A DNA stretch of 42,372 bases from CAZFNQ01 sp964652125 (GCA_964652125.1 CAZZAE010000004.1:1-42372); one strand, 5' to 3'; shown: positions 1 to 7,943, numbered from the stretch's first letter. Notes: generated by a model not told the origin, from the sequence alone. Made by a program: numbers and translations.

Positions 1-54
1 AGCGGCTGTTTTGTAAACAGCGGGTCAGCGGTTCGACTCCGCTCGTCGGCTCCA
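1..54 (+). tRNA. tRNA-Thr(UGU), 3' part only
   Basis: The window opens inside this tRNA. The anticodon arm gives a seven-base loop TTTGTAA, anticodon TGT (Thr). The T arm has the TTCGACT loop, followed by the acceptor 3' strand CGTCGGC, discriminator T and an encoded CCA at 52-54. The 5' acceptor and D arm lie outside the window. It is 12 nt from tRNA-Tyr and is probably co-transcribed with it. Confidence 0.93.
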
Positions 55-66
55 GAACATTTACGT

Positions 67-152
67 GCAGGGTTAGTGAAGCGGTCAAACACGGTAGACT
101 GTAAATCTATTGGCTTATGCCTTCGTAGGTTCGAATCCTACACCCTGCACCA
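67..152 (+). tRNA. tRNA-Tyr(GUA)
   Basis: An 86-nt class II tRNA with a long variable arm, as bacterial tRNA-Tyr has. The acceptor GCAGGGT (67-73) pairs with ACCCTGC (142-148). The anticodon loop CTGTAAA gives GTA, the T loop is TTCGAAT, and CCA is encoded at 150-152. Confidence 0.96.
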
Positions 153-176
153 AACTAGCAAATTTAAATTGCATAC

Positions 177-668
177 ATGATAAAGAAAATATCCCCTGAA
201 ACAATTCGATTGCAAAAAGGAATAAGTTTTGTTGGGATTACAACGTGTTTCTTTTGTTACGATGGAAAAGGCAGCTTCGTATTAGCTAAGCGAAGTAAAA
301 ATTCTCGAGATGAACATGGAAAATGGGAAGTAGGAGGGGGTGGTTTAAAAGCAGGTGTTAGTGCTGAAGACAACATCAGACGTGAAGTCAAAGAGGAATA
401 TGGAGCTGATGCACTTGCGATAGAATTCATGGGATATCGCGATATTTTCAGGAAACTTGATGACGGGACACCAACACATTGGTTGGGATTAGATTTTGCG
501 GTGCTAGTTGGCAGAAACCAAGTTAAAAATAATGAACCAGAAATGTTTGATGATATTGGCTGGTTTACACTAGATAATTTACCATCTCCACTTCATAGCC
601 AAGTGCCATCTTTTTTTACTAAATATGAAAAGTTAATTAAAAGACTTTTACCGGCAAACAAGAATTAG
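177..668 (+). CDS. Nudix hydrolase-family protein with a degenerate Nudix box
   Basis: 163 residues. The Nudix box lies at about residues 55-77, with the metal-binding half REVKEEYG (69-76) intact. The family hydrolyses nucleoside diphosphates linked to another moiety. The glutamate that normally follows the GG..EPG segment is replaced by Val61, and the preceding E of that segment is Lys, so catalysis may be altered. The substrate cannot be read from sequence. The ATG lies 24 nt after tRNA-Tyr with no Shine-Dalgarno, but a TAAATT hexamer lies 6 nt upstream, consistent with leaderless translation or with a transcript processed from the tRNA. Confidence 0.85.
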   Translation: MIKKISPETIRLQKGISFVGITTCFFCYDGKGSFVLAKRSKNSRDEHGKWEVGGGGLKAGVSAEDNIRREVKEEYGADALAIEFMGYRDIFRKLDDGTPTHWLGLDFAVLVGRNQVKNNEPEMFDDIGWFTLDNLPSPLHSQVPSFFTKYEKLIKRLLPANKN

Positions 669-712
669 ATTGCTTATTCACTAAAGTAAATATGTAATAC
701 TCCAGTAGGTGT

Positions 713-1240
713 TTATTCTAATACCGTGCAGAAATTTGGTTGGGCATCTGATGGGCCACTATCAAATACGACAGCGCCAGTTTGTGTATCGTAGACAAAT
801 CGTCCAGTACTGAGAGAAATCAGTCCTTGGCCTGGCTTATTCAATCGAAAACTAGCACCAACTTCTGAAACCGTATCTGATTTAAAGTTGAATAAGAACG
901 ACGTGTTAGAACTAAGCGACAAACCACTTACTGAATTTGTAAAAGTGGCATCGACGTGTTCTTGAGCTTGTTGCGTGCCATCACTAAATCGACGTATGGT
1001 TTCACTGCCAACGTAATGCTCAATTGCATAGAATCCCTGCGGGCAACTAAATGAAAATATTTGATCGTAATTATTTACAGTTGTTATAGGTTGAGCAGCA
1101 TTTGCCGGATGAGACATAGTTATTAAACTTACAGTCATAGTAACCGCGAAAGTAATTGCGCTTAGTATTCGAAGTCGAAAAGACTTGGGTTTACTAGAAT
1201 TTGAATGAGAATCAATTGCTGTTACATATAATTTTGACAT
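713..1240 (-). CDS. Secreted protein of unknown function
   Basis: 175 residues. A charged N-tail of about 24 residues precedes a hydrophobic core (about 25-42) and a likely signal peptidase I site PANA-A near residue 48-49. The mature part is rich in beta-forming, polar residues and holds two cysteines (66 and 171), which could form one disulfide after export. AAGGAGT lies 5 nt upstream of the ATG (read on the minus strand), a clear ribosome binding site. I do not recognise the family. It stands alone between the Nudix gene and tRNA-Thr. Confidence 0.8.
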   Translation of the reverse strand: MSKLYVTAIDSHSNSSKPKSFRLRILSAITFAVTMTVSLITMSHPANAAQPITTVNNYDQIFSFSCPQGFYAIEHYVGSETIRRFSDGTQQAQEHVDATFTNSVSGLSLSSNTSFLFNFKSDTVSEVGASFRLNKPGQGLISLSTGRFVYDTQTGAVVFDSGPSDAQPNFCTVLE

Positions 1241-1516
1241 TGGTACTCCTTAAAAGTGATGGATCGTTACTGGATGATAGCTAATTATTGTAATTGCTAT
1301 CTCCATCAAGCCAACCTTTGTATTTTGATAAACTATAGCACATCTTTACCTGATTTGCAAGTGTTATTAGTAGTCAGGTTATTTTTTGCAAGATATAAAT
1401 ATATTTCGCCCGTATCTCAGTTAAAAAGGTTGCAGTCAAAACTAGCGTTAGGCTAGACTAGTATTATAGTTTTCACTTTAAGATTGATAATTCTTATTTA
1501 GTATTATTAATATTTT

Positions 1517-1591
1517 GCCGACATAGCTCAGTGGTAGAGCACCTCCATGGTAAGGAGGGGGTCCCGAGTTCAAGTCTCGGTGTCGGCTCCA
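1517..1591 (+). tRNA. tRNA-Thr(GGU)
   Basis: 75 nt. The acceptor GCCGACA (1517-1523) pairs with TGTCGGC (1581-1587). The anticodon loop ATGGTAA gives GGT (Thr), the T loop is TTCAAGT, and CCA is encoded at 1589-1591. Together with the partial tRNA at the left edge, two Thr isoacceptors lie within 1.6 kb. Confidence 0.96.
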
Positions 1592-1593
1592 GG

Positions 1594-1622
1594 TTGAAAA
1601 AGATAAACTAATCTGTTAAAAT
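1594..1622 (+). promoter_or_regulatory. Sigma70-type promoter for pspC-rpmG
   Basis: TTGAAA (1594-1599), a 17-nt spacer and TAAAAT (1617-1622). The predicted start of transcription is near 1629, only a few nt before the ATG at 1633, so the mRNA would be nearly leaderless. The -35 begins 3 nt after the tRNA-Thr CCA. Confidence 0.65.
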
Positions 1623-1632
1623 TACTCAGATT

Positions 1633-1839
1633 ATGAAAATGTTATACAAATCTGAAACCGATAAAAAGATAGCTGGCGTTTGCGCTGGTCTGGCCGAGTA
1701 TTTTGACGTCGATCCAACACTTGTCCGAGCTGGCTATGCCTTCATATCTATAGTTACCGCTTTAATACCGGGTATAGTTGCATATTTTGTCTTGGATTGG
1801 ATTATGCCGTATAAGAGTAAGGTGGCTAAAAATGGCTAA
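1633..1839 (+). CDS. PspC-domain membrane protein
   Basis: 68 residues, essentially one PspC domain. The N-terminal KMLYKSETDKKIAGVCAGLA, the following Y-F-D-V-D-P-T-L-V-R segment and a hydrophobic helix (about 35-58) are typical. PspC proteins are small inner-membrane proteins linked to envelope stress; no partner PspA/B is in the window. The stop codon overlaps the start of rpmG by 8 nt, which suggests translational coupling. Confidence 0.9.
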   Translation: MKMLYKSETDKKIAGVCAGLAEYFDVDPTLVRAGYAFISIVTALIPGIVAYFVLDWIMPYKSKVAKNG

Positions 1840-2032
1840 AAAGGGTGATAAGCGTAAAATTGTCGGTCTTGTTAGTGAAGCTAGCGGACGACGACATTAT
1901 TACACGACCAAAAGTACTATGAACACCCCTGATAAACTACGATTAAAAAAATACGATCCAGTAGTGCGAAAACATGTTTGGTACAGTGAAACAAAAAAGA
2001 GCTTGGGTCGAAACGAAGTAAAACCCCGTTAA
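1832..2032 (+). CDS. rpmG: 50S ribosomal protein bL33
   Basis: 66 residues from the ATG at 1832, which follows AAGGTGG. An in-frame ATG at 1778 lies inside pspC and adds 18 residues that do not fit the family, so I reject it. The hallmarks are YYTTKS, NTPDKLRLKKYDP and VVRKHVWY. The two Cys-x-x-Cys pairs of zinc-binding L33 are absent, so this is a C-minus form. A basic tail of about 12 residues extends past the usual end. The protein sits near the E site of the large subunit. Confidence 0.95.
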   Translation: MAKKGDKRKIVGLVSEASGRRHYYTTKSTMNTPDKLRLKKYDPVVRKHVWYSETKKSLGRNEVKPR

Positions 2033-2033
2033 A

Positions 2034-3233
2034 TTAATTTGATAATCTTTTAAGAGCCGTGGCTACAGCAGCTTCTTTTAAGCTAACTTTATGAGCCTTT
2101 GAGTATTTATCAATTTTTTCAACCGCCTCAACTAAGTATTTTTTTAGTCTTTCATTAACATCAGCTTCAGATAAACGTACATTATCCTTATTTTGTTGCC
2201 ACTCAAGATAGCTGACTATAACCCCACCAGCGTTAGCGATAATATCTGGCAAGATAATGACCCCTTTATTACTCAAATAGTTATAGGCTTCATCACTTAT
2301 TGGGCCATTTGCCATTTCGACTATAAAATTGGCTTTAATATGTTTCATGTTTGTTTTAGTAATAGTATCGCCCAGAGCCGCAAGCACTAATACATCAACA
2401 GGTAAACTAAGTAAATTTTCATTAGTTAATTGCGTTACATCCGTTAATTCTTTAAAAGAACGCTTTCTTGATTTGAAATTCGATAGTTGCTTTGCATCTA
2501 ATCCTGGATCTGATTCTATAGCTGACTTCGAGTCACTAACTGAAATTAATCGCCAATTTGGGTGTTTTTGCTGAGCGATTACACCAAAAGAGGCACCCAC
2601 ATTACCAAAACCCTGTATAGCAAATGTAATATTATTAGTGTCATAATCAAGTTTTTTAAGTATTTCTTGGAGTACTATAACACCACCAAGTCCAGTAGCT
2701 GCTTCACGCCCTAAACTTCCACCTAAATTGATTGATTTGCCTGTAAAACTTGCATGGCTAGTATCCCCAGTCAGTTTTTCATATTCATCTAACATCCAGT
2801 CTATGATCTGACTGTTAGTATTTAAGTCGGGGGCGGGAATGTCCTTATCTGGTCCAATGTGTGGACTGAGAGAACGGACGTACTGGCGGCTAATGCCTTC
2901 GATCTCTTTTTGACTATGCAATTTAGGATTAATTGAAATTCCACCCTTTGCACCACCAAGCGGCAATCCTATAGCAGATGTCTTTAGGCTCATAAGAGTT
3001 GCTAGTGATTGAACTTCGTCAATATTAACTTCAGGATGAAAACGAATTCCACCCTTATAAGGACCAAGTTTGCTGTTGTGCTGTATGCGGTAGGCTGCGT
3101 ATTTTTTACCGTTAGAGAGTTTTACTTCAAACTTATGTTCATGTTCAAATTTTAGAATCTGATCTATCTCTGCCGTGCTTAGTCCCAGCTGCTTCCCAAC
3201 TTTGCGAATCAATTTATGAGTTGTGTCTAGCAT
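2034..3233 (-). CDS. gdhA: Glu/Leu/Phe/Val-type dehydrogenase (glutamate dehydrogenase)
   Basis: 399 residues from the ATG at 3233. It carries the substrate-binding GPYKGGIRFHP motif, the catalytic-lysine segment PLGGAKGGI, then PAPDLNT, and a Rossmann fold beginning FAIQGFGNVG. Glutamate dehydrogenases interconvert glutamate and 2-oxoglutarate plus ammonia with NAD(P); cofactor choice cannot be read here. A longer in-frame start at 3266 would lie inside tRNA-Trp and is rejected. There is no Shine-Dalgarno: the ATG lies just 6 nt (AATAAA) after the tRNA-Trp CCA end, so the gene appears to be transcribed with the tRNA and released by tRNA processing. Confidence 0.93.
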   Translation of the reverse strand: MLDTTHKLIRKVGKQLGLSTAEIDQILKFEHEHKFEVKLSNGKKYAAYRIQHNSKLGPYKGGIRFHPEVNIDEVQSLATLMSLKTSAIGLPLGGAKGGISINPKLHSQKEIEGISRQYVRSLSPHIGPDKDIPAPDLNTNSQIIDWMLDEYEKLTGDTSHASFTGKSINLGGSLGREAATGLGGVIVLQEILKKLDYDTNNITFAIQGFGNVGASFGVIAQQKHPNWRLISVSDSKSAIESDPGLDAKQLSNFKSRKRSFKELTDVTQLTNENLLSLPVDVLVLAALGDTITKTNMKHIKANFIVEMANGPISDEAYNYLSNKGVIILPDIIANAGGVIVSYLEWQQNKDNVRLSEADVNERLKKYLVEAVEKIDKYSKAHKVSLKEAAVATALKRLSN

Positions 3234-3239
3234 TTTATT

Positions 3240-3314
3240 TGGCAGGGGCACGTGGAATCGAACCACGATCTAGGGTTTTGGAGACCCTTATACTAACCGT
3301 TGTACTATGCCCCT
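3240..3314 (-). tRNA. tRNA-Trp(CCA)
   Basis: 75 nt on the minus strand. The acceptor AGGGGCA pairs with TGCCCCT. The anticodon loop CTCCAAA gives CCA (Trp) and the T loop is TTCGATT. CCA is encoded and its last base is at 3240. A CCA anticodon reads UGG only, which agrees with UGA serving as stop in this genome. Confidence 0.96.
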
Positions 3315-3373
3315 GTATGCCACCACCTAATAATAAAGTATCAGGAGTAAGCTGTCATCTAAAGTCAAAGCTG

Positions 3374-3402
3374 TTCAAGATAAGCTCAATCTGATATACA
3401 AT
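3374..3402 (+). promoter_or_regulatory. Probable leaderless promoter of the P-loop kinase gene
   Basis: TTCAAG (3374-3379), a 17-nt spacer and TACAAT (3397-3402). The ATG at 3411 follows the -10 after 8 nt, so transcription would start at or next to the start codon. Confidence 0.55.
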
Positions 3403-3410
3403 ATAGAGGT

Positions 3411-4070
3411 ATGCATAAGATTAAGACTATCAAGCCTCTACTTATTATGCTCTACGGATTCCCTGGAGCGGGTAAAACACATTTTGCAAAGCAATTAACT
3501 GACAGCGTTGAAGTGGCTCATGTCCACGGAGATAGAATACGTTTTGAACTATTTGAAAAGCCTCGACACGATAAACAAGAAGACGATATTGTTGACCACT
3601 TGATGCGCTATATGACCGAGGAATTCTTAAATGCAGGTATCAGTGTAATTTACGATACCAATGCTATGCGCCTTTCCCAGCGCCGGGCACTTCGTGATAT
3701 GGCCCGTAAGGCACATAGCGATCAATTACTGATTTGGTTACAAATAGACGCCGATAGTGCTATGGCTCGTTTAAATAATCGAGATCGTCGTAAAAGTGAA
3801 GATAAATACGCTGTTGATTATGATAAAAAGAGCTTTGATACCTATGCTGCCAATATGCAGAATCCCTACAATGAAGAATATATGGTTATCAGTGGTAAAC
3901 ATGCCTTTAAATCTCAAAAAAGTGCTGTCATCAAGAAGCTTTATGAGTTAGGTGTTATAGATGCCAACTCAGCAAATTCCAGAGTTATTAAACCTGGCCT
4001 AGTTAACTTAATTCCTAATCCCTCAGCCGGTCGTGTAGATTTATCACGGCGCAACATTGTTATTAGGTAA
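3411..4070 (+). CDS. P-loop NTPase, AAA_33/zeta-like kinase
   Basis: 219 residues. A Walker A motif GFPGAGKTH lies at about residues 16-24. It is followed by an H-G-D-R-I-R-F-E segment and a Y-D-T-N-A-M-R strand that resembles the substrate region of predicted small-molecule or polynucleotide kinases of the AAA_33 group. The phosphoryl acceptor is unknown. It is followed 8 nt later by a YgjP-like peptidase gene, probably in one operon. No antitoxin-like gene adjoins it, so a zeta-toxin role is unlikely. Confidence 0.8.
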   Translation: MHKIKTIKPLLIMLYGFPGAGKTHFAKQLTDSVEVAHVHGDRIRFELFEKPRHDKQEDDIVDHLMRYMTEEFLNAGISVIYDTNAMRLSQRRALRDMARKAHSDQLLIWLQIDADSAMARLNNRDRRKSEDKYAVDYDKKSFDTYAANMQNPYNEEYMVISGKHAFKSQKSAVIKKLYELGVIDANSANSRVIKPGLVNLIPNPSAGRVDLSRRNIVIR

Positions 4071-4078
4071 AGCCTGCG

Positions 4079-4771
4079 ATGCCAGTTAAACAGCTGGAAG
4101 TACCGGGAATAGGAACGGTCAAACTATATAAACGACGTAACACTCGTTCGGTTAAAGTGACGCTAACCGCGGATTATGTGCGCGTTAGTCTGCCTATGTG
4201 GTTGCCATATCGGGCAGGATTGGAGTTTGTACGTGCAAAGTCAAAATGGATTAACCAACACAGACGACCAGCAAGAACAATGATTGATGGTGCTGGAGTA
4301 GGTAAAGCCCACCGTTTAAACTTTAAACCATCAACAAGTTCATCCACTATTTCCACTAGAGTATCAGATACTCAGATAAATGTAAGTTATCCCTCCAGCA
4401 TCACACCCATCCATCCAGATGTTCAAATTGCAGCTAAAAAAGCTAGTCTCAAAGCTCTAAGACATGAGGCAAATAACTTATTGCCTCAGCGCTTAGACCA
4501 ACTTGCAGCTAAACATAATTTTATTTATGAATCCGTTCGAGTCAGAAGCTTAAAATCGCGCTGGGGCAGTTGTAGTCAGCAAAAGAATATTTCACTTAAC
4601 ATCTTTTTAATGCAACTACCGTGGCAATTAATAGACTATGTACTGATACATGAGCTAACTCACACTAAATATTTAAACCATAGCTCCGATTTTTGGCAGC
4701 ATATGGAACAGTGCGTACCCAATGTTAAGGTGATTAGAAAGGAACTTAGAACCTACCACCCAGCTTTTTAA
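4079..4771 (+). CDS. YgjP-like (DUF45) metallopeptidase
   Basis: 230 residues. The zinc site HELTH is at 191-195, with a third ligand candidate at His201 and the F-W pair just after it (HSSDFW), preceded by RWGSC (161-165); all are signatures of the YgjP/WrpD-like DUF45 family. These are cytosolic putative metalloproteases; the substrate is not known. It shares an operon with the upstream P-loop gene. Confidence 0.9.
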   Translation: MPVKQLEVPGIGTVKLYKRRNTRSVKVTLTADYVRVSLPMWLPYRAGLEFVRAKSKWINQHRRPARTMIDGAGVGKAHRLNFKPSTSSSTISTRVSDTQINVSYPSSITPIHPDVQIAAKKASLKALRHEANNLLPQRLDQLAAKHNFIYESVRVRSLKSRWGSCSQQKNISLNIFLMQLPWQLIDYVLIHELTHTKYLNHSSDFWQHMEQCVPNVKVIRKELRTYHPAF

Positions 4772-4783
4772 TAGCGCTTATGG

Positions 4784-4789
4784 CATAAT
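4784..4789 (+). promoter_or_regulatory. -10 box for a leaderless histidine kinase mRNA
   Basis: CATAAT lies 6 nt before the ATG at 4796, and no Shine-Dalgarno is present. No clear -35 was seen, so confidence rests on spacing that matches other genes in the window. Confidence 0.45.
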
Positions 4790-4795
4790 GTTTAC

Positions 4796-5911
4796 ATGCC
4801 TGACCCTGACTCAGCCCCAGACGCTAATGCCGGTTTAGAAAGAAAACGCTTAACTAGTCTCATAAATAGTATGGCTGATGGGGTCATAGCTATTGATCAG
4901 TTTAATAAAGTAGCTATCTATAATGGCGCTGCGCTTAATATCCTAAACATTAATACCACAATAACCTCACAGCCAATTGATCAAGTTCTCAAACTAGTCG
5001 ACAAGCACAATCTACCAATTAATTTATTAGAATTAATTCGCTCCGCCAAAGGAGCCTTTTCAACTCGCGATTTAGCCATTAATTATCCCGACGGCAGTCA
5101 AGTTAAACTTTATTTGAGTATTGCAGCTGTGCACTTAGGATATGGTGATGAGGGGGCCCAGGGCTACGTTTTGTTAATGCGTGACATTACTCGTGAGAAA
5201 TCCTTAGAAGAAGAGCGTGATGAGTTTATTAGTGTGGCCAGTCACGAACTGCGAACACCTGTAGCAATTGCTGAGGGCAATATAAGTAACGCTCGATTAA
5301 TTGCTAAAAAAGGTGGAGATCTCAAACTCATTGACCAGTCTCTGAGCCAAGCTTATAACCAGATTATATTTTTATCTGGTCTGATTAATGATCTAGCAAC
5401 ACTATCAAGGGCTGAGGGTGGCAAGCTTAAAGCCGAAATCAATGATATTAATGCTCATGAGCTCTTGGATGATCTGGCGAAGAGTTATAAGCCTGAAGCA
5501 GAATTAAAAGGATTACAGTTTTTAACAGATATCGATCCTACTCTGGAAGTTTTAAAGTCTAGTCAGCTCTACGTTAAAGAAATCTTACAAAATTTTATTA
5601 CTAATGCAATAAAATACACCGAAAAAGGACATATTACCCTCGGTGCCAGACCAACTAGCAATGGTATAGATTTTTGGGTTGAAGATACCGGTATAGGCAT
5701 TTCTAAATCTGACCAAGAAAAAGTATTTAGTAAATTTTTCCGGTCTGAAGATTACCGCACTAGGAAAAACAAAGGAACAGGACTGGGCTTATACGTTACT
5801 ACCAAGCTTGCCAAGTTGCTAGGTACAAGTGTCAGCCTAAAGAGTGAGCTAAACGTCGGTTCACGCTTTACAGTACACGTTCCCAACATGTCATTGGGTA
5901 CTGTCAGCTAG
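4796..5911 (+). CDS. Soluble PAS-domain sensor histidine kinase
   Basis: 371 residues without a membrane segment. A PAS-like domain spans about 17-133, then a HisKA domain with H-box SVASHELRTP (phospho-acceptor His150), then the HATPase domain with an N-box-like F-I-T-N-A-I-K-Y, G1 DTGIGIS and G2 GTGLGLY. It should autophosphorylate and pass phosphate to a response regulator. No receiver-domain protein lies in the window; the winged-helix protein at 17955 lacks a recognisable receiver domain. The signal is presumably cytosolic. Confidence 0.92.
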   Translation: MPDPDSAPDANAGLERKRLTSLINSMADGVIAIDQFNKVAIYNGAALNILNINTTITSQPIDQVLKLVDKHNLPINLLELIRSAKGAFSTRDLAINYPDGSQVKLYLSIAAVHLGYGDEGAQGYVLLMRDITREKSLEEERDEFISVASHELRTPVAIAEGNISNARLIAKKGGDLKLIDQSLSQAYNQIIFLSGLINDLATLSRAEGGKLKAEINDINAHELLDDLAKSYKPEAELKGLQFLTDIDPTLEVLKSSQLYVKEILQNFITNAIKYTEKGHITLGARPTSNGIDFWVEDTGIGISKSDQEKVFSKFFRSEDYRTRKNKGTGLGLYVTTKLAKLLGTSVSLKSELNVGSRFTVHVPNMSLGTVS

Positions 5912-5914
5912 CTA

Positions 5915-5943
5915 TTGACGACTCTAACCTTATAGAGTAGTAT
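5915..5943 (+). promoter_or_regulatory. Promoter upstream of secE-nusG
   Basis: TTGACG (5915-5920), a 17-nt spacer and TAGTAT (5938-5943). It begins 3 nt after the histidine kinase stop. A second consensus TTGACA (5943-5948) follows with only weak -10 candidates (TAATAT at 15 nt). Transcripts from the first promoter would pass through the hairpin at 5956-5975 before secE. Confidence 0.6.
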
Positions 5944-5955
5944 TGACAACTGACG

Positions 5956-5979
5956 ACCTACAATAATATGTAGGTTTTT
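5956..5979 (+). terminator. Hairpin plus T-run between the histidine kinase gene and secE
   Basis: ACCTACA (5956-5962), a 6-nt loop, TGTAGGT (5969-5975), then TTTT. The stem is 7 bp and AT-rich, so it may be a weak terminator for the upstream operon or an attenuator inside the secE leader, since a good promoter lies upstream of it. Confidence 0.5.
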
Positions 5980-6001
5980 ATAATTTAGGAGACCAAAAAG
6001 A

Positions 6002-6346
6002 GTGGCGGAGAAACCAGTTAAGACTAAGCGCAAGTTGCGTAAAACTCCAACTATTAGGGAGCAAGCAAACGATGCTAAGAATCAGGCTCAGCCTGTTGAA
6101 AAGAAACGCCGGATTAGAAAAAGCGTCAAAACTGTAACAAAACCATTGGTTTTTATTAGCCGCTTTATAATTCCAAGCTATTTCCGTAATTCATTTAAGG
6201 AGTTACGCGATGTAAAGTGGCCAGACCGCAAACAGACAACCCAACTAACAATTGCGGTATTTATATTCGCAACTATATTTGGAGTTATTATTGCCGTTAC
6301 TGACTATGGACTCGACAAAATATTTAAGAAAGTATTATTGAGGTAA
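6002..6346 (+). CDS. secE: Preprotein translocase subunit SecE
   Basis: 114 residues from a GTG start, preceded by TAGGAGA about 10 nt upstream. The SecE core is C-terminal: FKELRDVKWPDRKQT (the conserved amphipathic helix) and one transmembrane helix (about 85-107). The first 60 residues are a very basic, Lys/Arg-rich extension not needed for the core. SecE clamps SecY in the SecYEG channel. nusG follows after 6 nt, the usual bacterial order. Confidence 0.95.
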   Translation: MAEKPVKTKRKLRKTPTIREQANDAKNQAQPVEKKRRIRKSVKTVTKPLVFISRFIIPSYFRNSFKELRDVKWPDRKQTTQLTIAVFIFATIFGVIIAVTDYGLDKIFKKVLLR

Positions 6347-6352
6347 GGGAAA

Positions 6353-6895
6353 ATGAGTAAAAGATACGACACATCAAAACAATGGTACGCCATTCATACC
6401 TATAGCGGCTATGAAGAAAAAGTAGCAGAAAGTATTCGTCAACGTGCCGACAGTCTAGATATGAAGGATAAGATATTTCAAATTCTAGTTCCCAAAGAAA
6501 AAATGATAGAAATCAAAAATGGTAAACGTAAAGTAGTAGAAAAGCGCATCTTCCAAGGATATGTACTTGTTCAAATGAAGCTTAGCGAAGACGCTTGGTA
6601 CATCGTTCGTAATACCCCTAGCGTGACTGGGTTTGTTGGTAGCGGAACAGAACCAACACCAGTCAGCCAGGATGAAATGGAAAAGATTCAAAAACGCATG
6701 GGACTTGAACAACCCAAGCATAAGATCGACTTTAAAGAAGGTGAAGTAGTTAGCATTACTGACGGTCCATTTAAAGGATTTGACGGTTCTATTTCAGAGA
6801 TCGACCCACAAAAAGGTAAGCTCAAAGTCTTAGTAAATATGTTCGGTCGTGAAACTCCTGTTGAGCTCGATGGTCTTCAGGTTAAACGAGTATAA
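6353..6895 (+). CDS. nusG: Transcription termination/antitermination protein NusG
   Basis: 180 residues, the normal length. The NGN domain starts with WYAIHTYSGYEEKVAE and includes RIFQGYVLVQM. The C-terminal KOW domain has EGEVVSITDGPFKGFDG. NusG binds RNA polymerase and links it to Rho or the ribosome. It is preceded by TAAGGGAAA and follows secE closely. Confidence 0.97.
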   Translation: MSKRYDTSKQWYAIHTYSGYEEKVAESIRQRADSLDMKDKIFQILVPKEKMIEIKNGKRKVVEKRIFQGYVLVQMKLSEDAWYIVRNTPSVTGFVGSGTEPTPVSQDEMEKIQKRMGLEQPKHKIDFKEGEVVSITDGPFKGFDGSISEIDPQKGKLKVLVNMFGRETPVELDGLQVKRV

Positions 6896-6904
6896 ATATT
6901 AGCT

Positions 6905-7180
6905 ATGGGCGAAGAAGCACAGTTTGAAAGTTCTAGTGAGAGAATCGCTAATTTAACACAAGCATGCGGTCGTTTTGCGTGTAAAGCAATTATTGGCACG
7001 GGTGCTCTTGCCGCTGGGTACGGTGCGGTTGAGTACTTATCAGGATTAAATCATAATTTTGGTGAGGGTTTATTAAAAGCTGGTTCTATATATATGGGTG
7101 TCGGCTATTTAGCACTACAGTTTTTTAATAAGATAACTCATTATAATCCTGGACAACAGGGGCCAAATAATATAGAATGA
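6905..7180 (+). CDS. Small membrane protein of unknown function within the nusG-rplK operon
   Basis: 91 residues. Two hydrophobic stretches (about 28-47 and 57-78) suggest a helical hairpin with polar ends. I do not recognise the family. It starts 9 nt after nusG and ends 32 nt before rplK, an insertion into one of the most conserved gene orders in bacteria. The ribosome binding site is poor, so it may be translated by coupling to nusG. Confidence 0.65.
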   Translation: MGEEAQFESSSERIANLTQACGRFACKAIIGTGALAAGYGAVEYLSGLNHNFGEGLLKAGSIYMGVGYLALQFFNKITHYNPGQQGPNNIE

Positions 7181-7212
7181 ATTAGTTACGCACTCCAGAA
7201 GGAGTATTTTTT

Positions 7213-7635
7213 ATGGCAAAAGTTGTTACTGCAAATCTAAAGATGAAGATCCCAGCCGGCAAGGCAAGTGCCGCGCCACCCGTTGGTAGTACCCTCGGAC
7301 AATATGGCGTAAATATGATGGATTTTATTAACCCATTCAATGAACAAACTAAAGAACTAAAAGGCACCGTAACTGCACATATTAGTATCTACGACGATCG
7401 TTCAATGAGTTTTAGGGTAGTTAGCCAACCTACAGATGACTTAATTCGCCAAAAGCTTGGTATTGAAAAAGGATCTGGCAAACCCAACAGTGAAAAGATT
7501 GGAAAGAAGCTTACTCAACAGCAACTGACGGAGATCGCTACCGAAAAAGCCCATGATATGAATACCGATGATATCGAAGCAGTTAAAAAGGTTGTTGCCG
7601 GAACCGCCCGTAGCATGGGTGTGGAGGTGGAGTGA
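7213..7635 (+). CDS. rplK: 50S ribosomal protein uL11
   Basis: 140 residues. The N-terminal domain has KMKIPAGKASAAPPVG and LGQYGVNMMDF; the rRNA-binding C-terminal domain ends with KKVVAGTARSMGVEVE. AGAAGGAGT precedes the ATG. L11 forms the GTPase-associated centre with L10/L12. The stop overlaps the next start in GTGA. Confidence 0.97.
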   Translation: MAKVVTANLKMKIPAGKASAAPPVGSTLGQYGVNMMDFINPFNEQTKELKGTVTAHISIYDDRSMSFRVVSQPTDDLIRQKLGIEKGSGKPNSEKIGKKLTQQQLTEIATEKAHDMNTDDIEAVKKVVAGTARSMGVEVE

Positions 7636-7943
7636 ACGGTCTAACTTCTGGTGAGCTATCATACTACAGTTCGGACTATGAAACGATCGAGGAATTGCGA
7701 AGGGCACTTCTTGAACATGAAATAGAGCGAGCTTATGCAGAGAGAGCAAGTAATGATCTAGGACAAGTTGTTGTCGACAAACTATTATTTCATAACTCTC
7801 ATGACAGTCATGATATACCGGCAGATAGAGTTACCTTGGAGCCTAACGGAATGGGACCTGTCTCAGAGAAACATACTTTAGCATATCTAGATGCACCTGC
7901 ATCCGATAGTGAAATAGAGAGATTCTACTCAGTTGCGAGTTAA
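7632..7943 (+). CDS. Hypothetical protein translationally coupled to rplK
   Basis: 103 residues from GTG at 7632, overlapping the rplK stop by 4 nt (GTGA). The product is acidic and without Cys or membrane segments; residues 18-46 are likely helical (IEELRRALLEHEIERAYAER). I do not recognise it. Its position between rplK and rplA and the coupled start argue that it is expressed with the ribosomal proteins. Confidence 0.65.
   Translation: MNGLTSGELSYYSSDYETIEELRRALLEHEIERAYAERASNDLGQVVVDKLLFHNSHDSHDIPADRVTLEPNGMGPVSEKHTLAYLDAPASDSEIERFYSVAS

Noticed and set aside
1256..1456. 66-codon open frame on the plus strand
   Set aside because: No ribosome site or promoter, odd composition with many Tyr/Cys/Leu, and it faces into the upstream region of the secreted protein gene.
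3234..3266. N-terminal extension of the dehydrogenase
   Set aside because: It lies inside tRNA-Trp; the family N-terminus fits the ATG at 3233.
3411..4771. Toxin-antitoxin pair (zeta-like kinase with neighbour)
   Set aside because: The neighbour is a DUF45 peptidase, and no small antitoxin frame precedes the kinase.
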